Part shown: positions 37,512-45,811 of the stretch, one piece after another
Numbering within the stretch: position 1 is the first letter of the stretch
Layout of the letters: each line of letters opens with the position of its first letter
Virus record (IMG/VR): IMGVR_UViG_3300022221_000002
Location: 1-46,408 of that record
Direction: 5' to 3' (one strand)
Origin: a virus
DNA: 46,408 nucleotides
Made by a program: the position numbers and the translations under genes
The notes under the pieces: generated by a model
What the model was told of the DNA's origin: nothing
The model's database searches: none
Seen by the model: only the letters and a program-made list of their open reading frames with translations

Positions 37512-38400
37512 ATCAATAATGTTAGGTGTAGTTGGATTATTTGTGTTAGTTACAGGACTGAGTAGTTTTTATACAGTAGATGATGGTACAGTAGGTGTTG
37601 TATCTACATTCGGGGAATATAATGATAATGAATCATTACCCGGACTGCATTGGAAAGTTCCATTTGTGCAGACAGTAATGCATAAGGACGTTAAGATGCA
37701 GACTGTTAATTATAAAACTGGGGCAATAGATGATGATGCAAGTGACGGTGTGATTAGTCGTGGCAGAGTACAGATATTAGATAGTAAGAACTTGTCAATT
37801 GGTTTAGAACTATCTGTACAATTTCGACCTAAAGCAGAGGAGATGTCTGAAATCCTGCGTAACTATGGACATAATTACTTTGCTAAAAAGATCAATCCCA
37901 TTATCCGTGATGAAGTACGGGACGTAGCTAGTGGGTATGATGCAGAAACCGTTGCAATTAAACGTCAGGAAATAGGAAATGCCCTAGAAACCAGACTAAA
38001 AGAACGATTTGAGAAACTGCCATTTACACTAACTAAAGTAGCGTTACGTAATATCATCTTACCGCCTGTAGTTACACAGAAGATCACTCAGGTACAGGAG
38101 GCTAAACAAGAGGAACAGAGACTAGCTATGGTTGAAAAGCAAGCTGAAGTTAATAAGAAGATTGCTGTTATTGATGCCCAGAAGAAGGCTGAGGTTATGA
38201 TTGAGGAAGCACGAGGTAAGGCTGAATCAATTAAAGCGGTGGCTGATGCTCAATCTAAAGCTAACAAGAAGGTAGCTGCTTCCCTGACTCCGTTGTTAGT
38301 TCAACAAAATCAGATTGAGCGTTGGGATGGTGTTGTACCCAAGTATATGTTAGGAGGTGATTCTGGTACTGGTATTCTACTTAATATGAATAACAAGTAA
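37504..38400 (+). CDS. SPFH/Band 7 (HflC/prohibitin-like) membrane protein
   Basis: The product is 298 residues. One N-terminal membrane helix (about 5-23, IMLGVVGLFVLVTGLSSFY) is followed by an SPFH domain (TVDDGTVGVVSTFGEY, LPGLHWKVPFVQTV, LSIGLELSVQFRP), then a long coiled coil (VTQKITQVQEAKQEEQRLAMVEKQAEVNKK), Ala-rich, as in HflK/HflC and prohibitins. Such proteins form membrane scaffolds that control FtsH proteolysis. Phage copies are known in some marine phages. It is the last gene of the rightward arm. Confidence 0.9.
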   Translation: MIRSIMLGVVGLFVLVTGLSSFYTVDDGTVGVVSTFGEYNDNESLPGLHWKVPFVQTVMHKDVKMQTVNYKTGAIDDDASDGVISRGRVQILDSKNLSIGLELSVQFRPKAEEMSEILRNYGHNYFAKKINPIIRDEVRDVASGYDAETVAIKRQEIGNALETRLKERFEKLPFTLTKVALRNIILPPVVTQKITQVQEAKQEEQRLAMVEKQAEVNKKIAVIDAQKKAEVMIEEARGKAESIKAVADAQSKANKKVAASLTPLLVQQNQIERWDGVVPKYMLGGDSGTGILLNMNNK

Positions 38401-38405
38401 GTAAA

Positions 38406-38612
38406 CTAGGAATAAGTACATTCATAGGGAAGGTGAATGTACTTTATTTCTACATTCTTACTTGGGACTGAACTAAGGAAGGTTTTAAATAAGTCTTTAA
38501 CTTTAGGTTTCTTAAAATTCTTATAAGAGGCATAAAGAATCTCATTACCATTAGTTGCTAATATATAGTTAGGTGTATTACATAACATAAAAACTAATAG
38601 TAATATATTCAT
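38406..38612 (-). CDS. Small exported or membrane protein, 68 residues
   Basis: MNILLLVFMLCNTPNYILA gives a short signal-peptide-like or membrane segment (about 1-19) with no clear lipobox, followed by a basic soluble part. GGGAG lies six bases before the ATG. It is the last gene of the leftward arm, next to the lysis genes, where spanins are often found; there is no evidence for that beyond position. The terminator overlaps its 3' end. Confidence 0.6.
   Translation of the reverse strand: MNILLLVFMLCNTPNYILATNGNEILYASYKNFKKPKVKDLFKTFLSSVPSKNVEIKYIHLPYECTYS
38414..38444. terminator. Bidirectional hairpin terminator between convergent arms
   Basis: AAGTACATTCA (38414-38424) pairs perfectly with TGAATGTACTT (38434-38444) around a 9-base loop. 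A-rich sequence precedes it and T-rich sequence follows (TTTATTTC), so both transcripts end here. It lies 14 bases after the SPFH stop and inside the last codons of the convergent gene at 38406-38612. Confidence 0.8.
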
Positions 38613-38614
38613 AT

Positions 38615-39025
38615 CTACTCCCTGTGCCTTACTTCTAAATATTTCATAGCCTCTTTCTTGGATTCTTTAGTATGCTTATTCCAAGTAAACCCACCGAACA
38701 TGCTAACGGCTCTGTACATTACATTACGAGTCCACCAACTTACACCATTCTCTTCCATAGCCTCCAGAAATACCTTATCTGAATATTCCCTTGGGAAGTA
38801 CTCTGTATCATAAAGTATGTCATGTATTACAGCAGGTCTAAACCACTTACCATCAGTCCTACCGAACCTCCACCTATAGAAACGAGGTATGGAAGCACCG
38901 TCTGTAGTGTAACCAGCCTTGACGGTTATAAGTTTATGGTCTCTAGTAAGGTATTCAATAGGCTCAACTAATTGAAACCTACCATCCCCTATATAATCTA
39001 CCCTTAATGGTGTATCACTGAACAT
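38615..39025 (-). CDS. DUF1353 protein of the lysis region
   Basis: The 136-residue protein has the DUF1353 signature: ITVKAGYTTDGASIPRFYRW (about 33-52), FRPAVIHDILYDTEYFPRE (HD pair) and FLEAMEENGVSWW. The family is common beside phage endolysins and holins; its biochemical role is not settled to my knowledge. It overlaps the holin-like gene stop by one base. Confidence 0.85.
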   Translation of the reverse strand: MFSDTPLRVDYIGDGRFQLVEPIEYLTRDHKLITVKAGYTTDGASIPRFYRWRFGRTDGKWFRPAVIHDILYDTEYFPREYSDKVFLEAMEENGVSWWTRNVMYRAVSMFGGFTWNKHTKESKKEAMKYLEVRHRE

Positions 39026-39291
39026 TATTTAATCTTCGGGGGTAGCCATTCAATATCTTGTGTTAATGTCCTCTCTATGGATTCAAGAGACTTCTGCATG
39101 TATTGTAAATGTACTTTAACTTCTGTTAATTCCTTAATCGCTGTTTTAGTAGCCTCCCTATCGTCCTCAAGTTGTTCTACCCGATTAGATATATTAGCTG
39201 CCCACCAAAAAGCCCCACCTGTCTGTATAATAATAGCGAATATCATCGCTATAGGTACACGTTTATCTAAATGCCAATGTTCTGTAGTCAT
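39025..39291 (-). CDS. Holin-like small membrane protein
   Basis: I use the ATG at 39291 (a GTG at 39306 inside the endolysin gene is an alternative). The 88-residue product has one transmembrane helix (VPIAMIFAIIIQTGGAFWWAA, split over about 12-32) and a C-terminal coiled coil (VEQLEDDREATKTAIKELTE). This resembles class-III-type phage holins and related proteins coded beside M15 endolysins. It may make the inner-membrane lesion that releases the peptidase. Confidence 0.7.
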   Translation of the reverse strand: MTTEHWHLDKRVPIAMIFAIIIQTGGAFWWAANISNRVEQLEDDREATKTAIKELTEVKVHLQYMQKSLESIERTLTQDIEWLPPKIK

Positions 39292-39295
39292 GTTG

Positions 39296-39601
39296 CTATG
39301 TTCCACTATAAGTTGGTTGAAATTCTATATGAATGTGAGTATCTTCTAGGATAACTGCATATTCATTTGTTAATGCTTCTTTTAAGTCCCTAACGGCCTT
39401 CTCTGTATCTAAATCCCATATCCGTAAGTCACATGCATAACCTGTATAGTGTAAGGAAAATTGTGAATGCTTACTGTCAGTAACAGAAGTAACGACTAGG
39501 TCAAGTCCTTGCTTTGCCCAGACTCCCTCTGCTATCTGAATAGCTAGTACTGTCTCTGGTTTAATCCCATTAACTCTGACACCTTTCTTGAAGGTAATCA
39601 T
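39296..39601 (-). CDS. M15A peptidase-like endolysin
   Basis: The product is 101 residues. VTSVTDSKHSQFSLHYTGYACDLRIW carries the M15 first His and Asp zinc ligands (H45, D59 region), and TEKAVRDLKEAL is a helix. DTHIHIEFQP supplies the final His and the catalytic acid. The size and motifs fit D-Ala-D-Ala carboxypeptidase/endopeptidase endolysins of podoviruses. It cleaves peptidoglycan peptides at lysis and starts four bases inside the stop of the large ejection protein. A truncated paralogue lies at 5307-5558. Confidence 0.85.
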   Translation of the reverse strand: MITFKKGVRVNGIKPETVLAIQIAEGVWAKQGLDLVVTSVTDSKHSQFSLHYTGYACDLRIWDLDTEKAVRDLKEALTNEYAVILEDTHIHIEFQPTYSGT

Positions 39602-42378
39602 TCTTCTAACTCACTCTCTTTCTGTATTTCTTTATCTATTCTTTTCTCAAAGTCTTTCTGTATGCCATTATCCATCCAGTAATAATATAACCTACCAACA
39701 ATAGGTATCTTTTTCTCTAACTGGTCTAATAATACTTCCTGTCTGTCTTCATTCTCTTCCTTGATAGCCCTGTATACTTCATCAAATTGATCTACAGGAG
39801 GCATAAGTAAGTCTATTGTACCCGCTACTGCACCTTCCTTTGCAAACTTCTTAGCGGCATATTCACTATATCCAAAGGTCTTAATAGTATTAAGAGGTAT
39901 ATCAGTCCCCTCCATGTCCCAAGCGGTTTCATCACCGGCCAGTGTCTTCTTTAACTGCATTGCACCAGTATTGGCAGATCCAACAACTACAGTGTAATGA
40001 AACAAGTCCTTCAGTCCACCAGCTACATTGCCATCTTTAATCTTCTTAAATGCAGTATTACGTAGTAGGTCTACCTGCTTAAGCATGAATGACTTAAACA
40101 TATATAACATCCTATAATTGGGGTTATCTAATGCCCATTTAGGCATCTGTGACTTCGATATAGGTTGTACGCCTGATAACTCACTCCAGAGAGCAAGTCT
40201 AACATCCTCTGTAATCTTACCTGTCTGTAATGCATCTACAAAATCATCATATGAACCTTCAAGCATATCCCCGTATTTCTGGAATAACCTTTTACGTCCT
40301 TTAGCTGATGTAGCTGCTTTCTTCATCTTGGACAGGGAACCGTCAATAAGTACGGACTTACCAAATCTATCCATAGATTCAAATCCACCATACCTGAATG
40401 ATTTCTTCATAACCTTGGCCGTCCAGCCACCACCATTAGCAAACTCTTCAACTAGATTATCCACTAGTCCAAAGTCTTTTACTTTAACCTTAGTTTGACC
40501 TGTTAGTGTTTTAACTACTCCCTTGGCTGTATTATACCAACCATTCTTATAGACAGCTACACCAACATCACCTAGCTGTGTTAGGGCAGAGAAAGGATTA
40601 CCTAGTAAGGATGCATACAGTAGATTCTTGATACCCTGATTAATCTTACTAGGAGAAGTCTCACCGATACCAAAACGTGAGTTAAGTAATTGCTGTAATT
40701 CCTGTAGACCAACTTCATCTACACGACCTGCCTTCTTCTCTTCTTCTAATAGATAACCAACAGACTTTTTAATATTCATCTGTCCATCTTCCATAACGCC
40801 CTTGTTCTTAATTACCTTACCGAAAAACTTAGCTCTCTCAAGGTCATTAATAGAGTTACGGATATAGGAATGTATAGTCTCATCTAAAGGTGCATAATAC
40901 TGTTTGAATTTATCTGGTATCTCTGTAAAGGCTCTTTCTTTCTGATAAGCAGACTTACCTCTCATTTTAGCACCCTGTTGAGAGAGATAGCCGTTAATAA
41001 TATGCCCCCTTTGGATAGGGGATAGTTCATCTACCTCTACATCTAGTTTCTTTGCCAGTTCCCTAGTACGAGCTAGTATCTCTTCAGCCCCTTCCTTGTC
41101 CATAGCCTTCATAAGGCCTTTAACATCCTTAACAATACGTGGGAAGTAATTTTCAATCTTACCGCCAATTAATTTATGCTTATATAAGTCGTCACCTAAA
41201 TCATTAAAGAGTTTAGACATGCTCTTTACTGTCTTTTGTGCCTCTTTAGTTCCTATTCTAGTAGCTAATAGTTTAGTGGCTTCATCTATCTTACCGTTCA
41301 TCAACAGGGTATCAAATCTTTCTACGTCAGGACGAGATAGTTTGTTCCTAGTCTTAATAAATTCATCTGCTATTTCAAATTGTTTATGTGGTTTACGGTG
41401 TATGTTATATTCTAACTGCATTAATCTACCGCCAACCTTCTTATTAATCTTATCTACCCGTGTCTGTATAATACCTAGAGCATTATCAGTCTTCTTACCG
41501 ACTTCACCGAAGTTTAAGTTAGATAGTTTAGAAGTGGATGTATTATATTTAACTTGGTCTTGAGCCTCTATTTGAGTCATAGAGAGAGATGGCTTCTTAC
41601 CTGTTTCTTTAAATACACTATCAATCTCAGTTTTATTGGCATCCATAAGAGCATTACGGACATCTTTAGGCTTCTCACCAGCCGCTACTCGTGTAGCGTA
41701 TTCATCTTCTATATTCTGAATCAGTTTATTAGCGGCTCTACCTGCTTTAACATTCCTTACGGCTTTAATACCACCACCAATAGCAGCCCCAAAGGTAGCG
41801 CCTAGGGCGGCATTACCTAGTCTAGTCTGTCCACCCTCTTCATCCACATAACCTAATACACCAAAAGTACCTCCGACCATAGCACCATGTTTAACTAATG
41901 TAGCGAGAGACTTCCCTTTAGAGCCGGGGACTAGTAATCCAACTGGTTCAACTAATGCACCAACAACAGCACCCCCCATAGCCCATCCACCATATTTATC
42001 ATCGGCCATGAGCATATTAATAGCAGACTGGTTAGCCTTTTCTTCTTCTTCATCTATACCCGCAATCTGCTTAACACCACGATAAACATCCTGCATCATG
42101 TAACCTACACCAACTAAACCAGCACTAACTTCTTTAGGTATAGACAAACCAGTATCATAAGTATACTCACCAAAACCAACACTAAGGGTTTCAGGTAATA
42201 GGTCACTAACTGAAGATTTCTCTACAGGGGTCTCTTCCAGCTTAGAAAGTAATTCGGGATCTGTAACAGGAATAGGCTCATCAGTTTCAAGAGCTTTTAT
42301 TATATCTGGGTCTGTAACAGGGACTGGGGAACTACTTTCAAGAGCATTTAATATATTAGGGTCGGTTACTGGATTCAT
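39598..42378 (-). CDS. Large internal virion/DNA ejection protein
   Basis: The product is 926 residues. The first 54 residues hold three 17-residue repeats of the form VTDP-x-[IL][IL]-x2-[AK]-LE. Residues 120-205 contain glycine-zipper hydrophobic stretches (GGAVVGALVEPVGLLVPG, GAALGATFGAAIGGG pattern) able to insert in membranes. The remainder is helical and charged. This matches ejected core proteins (P22 gp16/T7 gp16 type) that form a channel through the envelope. It follows two smaller ejection proteins, as in related phages. Confidence 0.75.
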   Translation of the reverse strand: MNPVTDPNILNALESSSPVPVTDPDIIKALETDEPIPVTDPELLSKLEETPVEKSSVSDLLPETLSVGFGEYTYDTGLSIPKEVSAGLVGVGYMMQDVYRGVKQIAGIDEEEEKANQSAINMLMADDKYGGWAMGGAVVGALVEPVGLLVPGSKGKSLATLVKHGAMVGGTFGVLGYVDEEGGQTRLGNAALGATFGAAIGGGIKAVRNVKAGRAANKLIQNIEDEYATRVAAGEKPKDVRNALMDANKTEIDSVFKETGKKPSLSMTQIEAQDQVKYNTSTSKLSNLNFGEVGKKTDNALGIIQTRVDKINKKVGGRLMQLEYNIHRKPHKQFEIADEFIKTRNKLSRPDVERFDTLLMNGKIDEATKLLATRIGTKEAQKTVKSMSKLFNDLGDDLYKHKLIGGKIENYFPRIVKDVKGLMKAMDKEGAEEILARTRELAKKLDVEVDELSPIQRGHIINGYLSQQGAKMRGKSAYQKERAFTEIPDKFKQYYAPLDETIHSYIRNSINDLERAKFFGKVIKNKGVMEDGQMNIKKSVGYLLEEEKKAGRVDEVGLQELQQLLNSRFGIGETSPSKINQGIKNLLYASLLGNPFSALTQLGDVGVAVYKNGWYNTAKGVVKTLTGQTKVKVKDFGLVDNLVEEFANGGGWTAKVMKKSFRYGGFESMDRFGKSVLIDGSLSKMKKAATSAKGRKRLFQKYGDMLEGSYDDFVDALQTGKITEDVRLALWSELSGVQPISKSQMPKWALDNPNYRMLYMFKSFMLKQVDLLRNTAFKKIKDGNVAGGLKDLFHYTVVVGSANTGAMQLKKTLAGDETAWDMEGTDIPLNTIKTFGYSEYAAKKFAKEGAVAGTIDLLMPPVDQFDEVYRAIKEENEDRQEVLLDQLEKKIPIVGRLYYYWMDNGIQKDFEKRIDKEIQKESELEE

Positions 42379-43523
42379 TATTTAGAGTACCACTTATCCC
42401 CACGTTTAATGTAAGTCACACCGTTTATTGTTTTACTCTGTTCAGTTGCTTTCTCTGGAGGCTCAAATACATAATCGAATGCTCCTGCACCGCTATCAGG
42501 ATTCTCTTTAATATAACCAGAAAACTCTTCTATAACCTCATCAATAACTAAGGCATGGTCGTCATAGGATTTATATTTACCACCAGATTCCCTAATCCTA
42601 CGTAAGGCCTCTGATTGGATACGTGTCTCTAGTTTACTGACATCAGCAGGACTCATTTCTTGACCAAACATATCCCTATATACTGTTTCCTTGAGTTTAG
42701 GGTGATCCTTAAGGGTAATTTTTATATACCTCTTAGCTTCTTTAGGAGGCATAGTTGTACTTGTAGTACCAGTAGGCTTAGTTATATTTGCTACTTCTAG
42801 TTTGTTTTGTCTATTGAAGTAATCTTTAGCTACTTTATATTTAGACAATTCTGCATTCAACACAGCCAGCCCCTGTTGAGGGTTAGATGCAAACTCTTCA
42901 GGAGTAGGTACATCTGCATCCTTTAGTGCATCACCATACTTAGTCATTACTTTCTGATAATTACTAGCATAAGAGGCTATAGCATTTTTAATATCCCCTT
43001 TCTCTCCAAAGGAAGCAACTTCCAACATAGCCCCCCCAATTTCATCCCTAACGGCCTGATATTTTTCCCTATCCTCCCTAGACATGGATATTTCACTAGT
43101 AATCATAGTGGCAGCATGTTTCTGGTATTTCATAGCCTCATCAAGATCACCAGATCGACTATATGCATCAGCAAGTCCACTGAAGAAATCAGAGGATGCA
43201 GTTACATTACCTACTTCCTTATCTTCTTTAGTAGTTATATCTGTTTCACTTTTACCACTAACCCCCTTCTTCTTGCTATATTCTTCAGTATATTTACGTA
43301 ATATATCACGTTGTTTTTCTAATGCATCAGAGGCTTTACGTGCTTCTTCTAATTCAAAGGTTCCCTTCTCCAAATCTAATTCAGCAGTCTGTATCTGTAA
43401 GTCCCTTAACTGAGAAGCCTGACGTTCCTCTGGAGTACGTACACCCCATCCACGAGCTATCTTATCTGCTGTTTCACCACCGAAATCAGCAATCCTTCCT
43501 AATAAACCTTCACTTATAGCCAT
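42378..43523 (-). CDS. Internal virion/ejection protein, 381 residues
   Basis: The ATG at 43523 is preceded by GGGAG; a longer in-frame reading from 43574 would overlap the glycine-rich end of the previous gene. The product is largely helical with a coiled-coil stretch (QLRDLQIQTAELDLEKGTFELEEARKA) and ends TINGVTYIKRGDKWYSK. Size and position between the gp7-like and the 926-residue proteins fit a P22 gp20-like ejection protein. No enzyme motif is visible. Confidence 0.65.
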   Translation of the reverse strand: MAISEGLLGRIADFGGETADKIARGWGVRTPEERQASQLRDLQIQTAELDLEKGTFELEEARKASDALEKQRDILRKYTEEYSKKKGVSGKSETDITTKEDKEVGNVTASSDFFSGLADAYSRSGDLDEAMKYQKHAATMITSEISMSREDREKYQAVRDEIGGAMLEVASFGEKGDIKNAIASYASNYQKVMTKYGDALKDADVPTPEEFASNPQQGLAVLNAELSKYKVAKDYFNRQNKLEVANITKPTGTTSTTMPPKEAKRYIKITLKDHPKLKETVYRDMFGQEMSPADVSKLETRIQSEALRRIRESGGKYKSYDDHALVIDEVIEEFSGYIKENPDSGAGAFDYVFEPPEKATEQSKTINGVTYIKRGDKWYSK

Positions 43524-43525
43524 AC

Positions 43526-44377
43526 TTATGCTCCCATTCCACCACCGTAGCCACCGCCACCGTAGTTGCCCCATACATTACTAGCACCACCAAACTGACT
43601 TCCGGCAGAAGTTCCTAGGCTTGGCATACCACCACCAAACTGTTGATACACATTACCTAAACTAGACAATCCACTACCGATAGCTCCGTACTTACCCAGC
43701 GTACCAGCCGCCCTAGCTTCAGCAGCAGCTCCCATAGATTGTCCTATATTCTGTGCCATACCTGCACGTAGACTGGCAAGGTTTTGAGTAGCTTGTTGAC
43801 CTGCCCCGAAGAGTCCACCATAGCCAGCCATAGGCTGTTGGAAGGCAAGACTGTATAAGTCAAGGCCTCTTCTACGCATTTCCTCTTCTCTGGCCACCTG
43901 TGTTGTATAGTCTTCCATAGCCCTACCTCTGGCAGCCCCGAACTCTTGGCTTCCCATCTCCTGTCCAAGCGTCTGTAAGGCTCTTAGGCGACCCCCTGAC
44001 CGTAGCATACCCCCACGAGCAAGTCCTCTGTTAAGGCCTCTCATGCCCTCTGAGAGCCTAAACTCATAGCCGGGGTCTTTGTATTGTTCAAACTCCTCCT
44101 TACCAAACTTGAACTCTGGAGGCTCAGTATCTGGCATCCATTTCTTAACAAACTCAGGCGTTATCTGACCAAGCATTTCCTCATACTTCTCAAGACCACG
44201 AAGACCTGCCTCACGGTAAGGAGCCATCTGTTCCTGAGTTATATCAAACTGTCTGCGTTGTTCCTCTATGGAGGCGTACTGACCTGCTGCTGCTTGTTTA
44301 CCAGCCTTGGATGCACCCTTAGCTGATATTGCCGCCCCTGCTACTGCACCTGCCGCCGCTACTGCACCTGCACCCAT
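43526..44377 (-). CDS. DNA transfer/ejection protein (P22 gp7-like)
   Basis: The 283-residue protein starts with an Ala/Gly-rich hydrophobic segment (MGAGAVAAAGAVAGAAISAKG). The core shows KDPGYEFRLSEGMRGLNRGLARGG, typical of phage DNA-transfer proteins (DPGY-x-FR-x2-EG...R). Helices rich in Gln and Ala follow, with a Gly-rich tail (GGGGYGGGMGA). It is a minor virion component ejected with DNA. Confidence 0.8.
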   Translation of the reverse strand: MGAGAVAAAGAVAGAAISAKGASKAGKQAAAGQYASIEEQRRQFDITQEQMAPYREAGLRGLEKYEEMLGQITPEFVKKWMPDTEPPEFKFGKEEFEQYKDPGYEFRLSEGMRGLNRGLARGGMLRSGGRLRALQTLGQEMGSQEFGAARGRAMEDYTTQVAREEEMRRRGLDLYSLAFQQPMAGYGGLFGAGQQATQNLASLRAGMAQNIGQSMGAAAEARAAGTLGKYGAIGSGLSSLGNVYQQFGGGMPSLGTSAGSQFGGASNVWGNYGGGGYGGGMGA

Positions 44378-44399
44378 TTTACTCTCCTGTTCCCCTTAA

Positions 44400-44996
44400 T
44401 TAAAAAGAATATGAAAAACAATCTAAATCCTCACCCCACATTCTTTGGACTATTTCTTTAGACTTGTCTGAATAATATTCTCTATAATTATTATGTGTTG
44501 TACTGTTTAATTTTGGAAACTGATTTATATCCAGTTCTTCTATGTTATTGTTGTTGATAAAGGATTCTACATCTTCCTCTAGGTTCTCAAACCTACCTAT
44601 ACTAACTTCACAACCCCCGTGTGATATAAACTTCTTCTGTGACCATGCATGGAAGAAGTTAGGGTCTAAACTAAGTTTATAAAACTCTTCTGCAAACGTA
44701 TCAAATTCTTCTGTGGCTACATCATAGATACTACCTAAGTTATACTTCTTAGCGAAGAAGAACATAGACACTAGCCTGTCGTAAGGGTTCCTAACAACGG
44801 CAAAGATCGGATTCTTTAAAATATCCTCACCAATCACCTCTACAGCATCTGTTAGTGTACAGTGAGATGGATAAAAGAAGTTTAGATACTTATCATTATT
44901 AGCATCAAAATGTTCATCTTTAATTACATTCATCTCACCAAAGAACTCATAGAGAGATGTACTGGCATTCTTTGGAATACGAATATAGGTAATCAT
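44400..44996 (-). CDS. Sulfotransferase-family protein
   Basis: The product is 198 residues. The 5'-phosphosulfate loop is IRIPKNASTSL (5-15); the 3'-phosphate motif is FAVVRNPYDRLVSMFFF (65-81) with R69 and S77; the C-terminus ends with YYSDKSKEIVQRMWGEDLDCFSYSF split around Asp, as in Sulfotransfer_2 enzymes. It would transfer sulfate from PAPS to a glycan or other hydroxyl. Phage examples are rare. It sits in the late operon next to a GNAT gene, suggesting modification of virion or host surface sugars. Confidence 0.85.
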   Translation of the reverse strand: MITYIRIPKNASTSLYEFFGEMNVIKDEHFDANNDKYLNFFYPSHCTLTDAVEVIGEDILKNPIFAVVRNPYDRLVSMFFFAKKYNLGSIYDVATEEFDTFAEEFYKLSLDPNFFHAWSQKKFISHGGCEVSIGRFENLEEDVESFINNNNIEELDINQFPKLNSTTHNNYREYYSDKSKEIVQRMWGEDLDCFSYSF

Positions 44997-45463
44997 CTCT
45001 CTCTCCTTAACATGGAGTAAATAACTAGGTTATGTAATTGACCATCTATACATCTAGTGTTTCTCAATATACCTTCTTGGGTAAGTCCCATCAATTCTGT
45101 TAGCTTTCTACTTCTTGTATTACTTTCTATAACCGTCCCAACTATACGTTCTACATTCAATTCATCAAAAGCGACTGAAGTTGTTAAATCCCTTATCTGT
45201 TTCAACCTACCCCTAGTTACCCACTTCCCTTGGAACTCTGGATAGATATATAAACTTTCCTCTACAGATATATGCGGTTGGTAATTATATAGTAAGTAAT
45301 AACCAATCATGCCTACTTCATTAAGATATATTTGGTAAACTATCCCTAAATTTACCATATCCTCAAACAACCCCTCATCTAAGAAGTCGTCCCATTGACC
45401 TGTTTGTTTTATAATATTGATTATATTAGAAATATCGAAATCTTCTAATTTTATCAATTCCAT
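44993..45463 (-). CDS. GNAT-family acetyltransferase
   Basis: The product is 156 residues. The Rim-like core is visible in LYIYPEFQGKWVTRGRLKQI and the motif VERIVGTVIESNTRSRKLTELMGLTQEGILR (split over about 107-137), with the acetyl-CoA-binding loop partly degenerate. It overlaps the sulfotransferase by 4 bases, so the two are co-translated. The substrate is unknown; an amine on a sugar or a protein N-terminus is possible. Confidence 0.75.
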   Translation of the reverse strand: MELIKLEDFDISNIINIIKQTGQWDDFLDEGLFEDMVNLGIVYQIYLNEVGMIGYYLLYNYQPHISVEESLYIYPEFQGKWVTRGRLKQIRDLTTSVAFDELNVERIVGTVIESNTRSRKLTELMGLTQEGILRNTRCIDGQLHNLVIYSMLRRER

Positions 45464-45469
45464 ATTTAC

Positions 45470-45811
45470 CTATAACCCTAATTCATCCAGTAAGTCTTTT
45501 AAGTCACCCCATGTTACAGGGACGGCATCGGGCTGTCTGTTAGCTAGTCTTGCTCGTCTTTCCACCCTTGCTAAGTTTATTGCTACTTGCTCTGGTGGTA
45601 ATGCCGCAACACCCCAAGACCATTGAACCTCTGTAGGGGTAATGGTAACGGTTTTAACTAATTCCTCAATGTTTGAGTCGTAAACAGGTTGATCTGATTC
45701 AACTACTGGACGAATAACATTTATCCCGTCTACTTGTTTACACTCCGGTTGTGAGGGGTAGTCTCTGTACTCAACAACTACACCATCTTTTACATAAGCA
45801 AATCTAGCCAT
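45470..45811 (-). CDS. Small tail-region protein, 113 residues
   Basis: It begins MARFAYVKDGVVVEYRDYP. The pattern of a beta N-terminus followed by VQWSWGVAALPPEQVAINLAR and a C-terminal helix is common among tail-fibre assembly or tail-tip proteins in podoviruses. It lies right after the tail gene that spans the contig ends. No chaperone signature can be identified, so the role is open. Confidence 0.55.
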   Translation of the reverse strand: MARFAYVKDGVVVEYRDYPSQPECKQVDGINVIRPVVESDQPVYDSNIEELVKTVTITPTEVQWSWGVAALPPEQVAINLARVERRARLANRQPDAVPVTWGDLKDLLDELGL

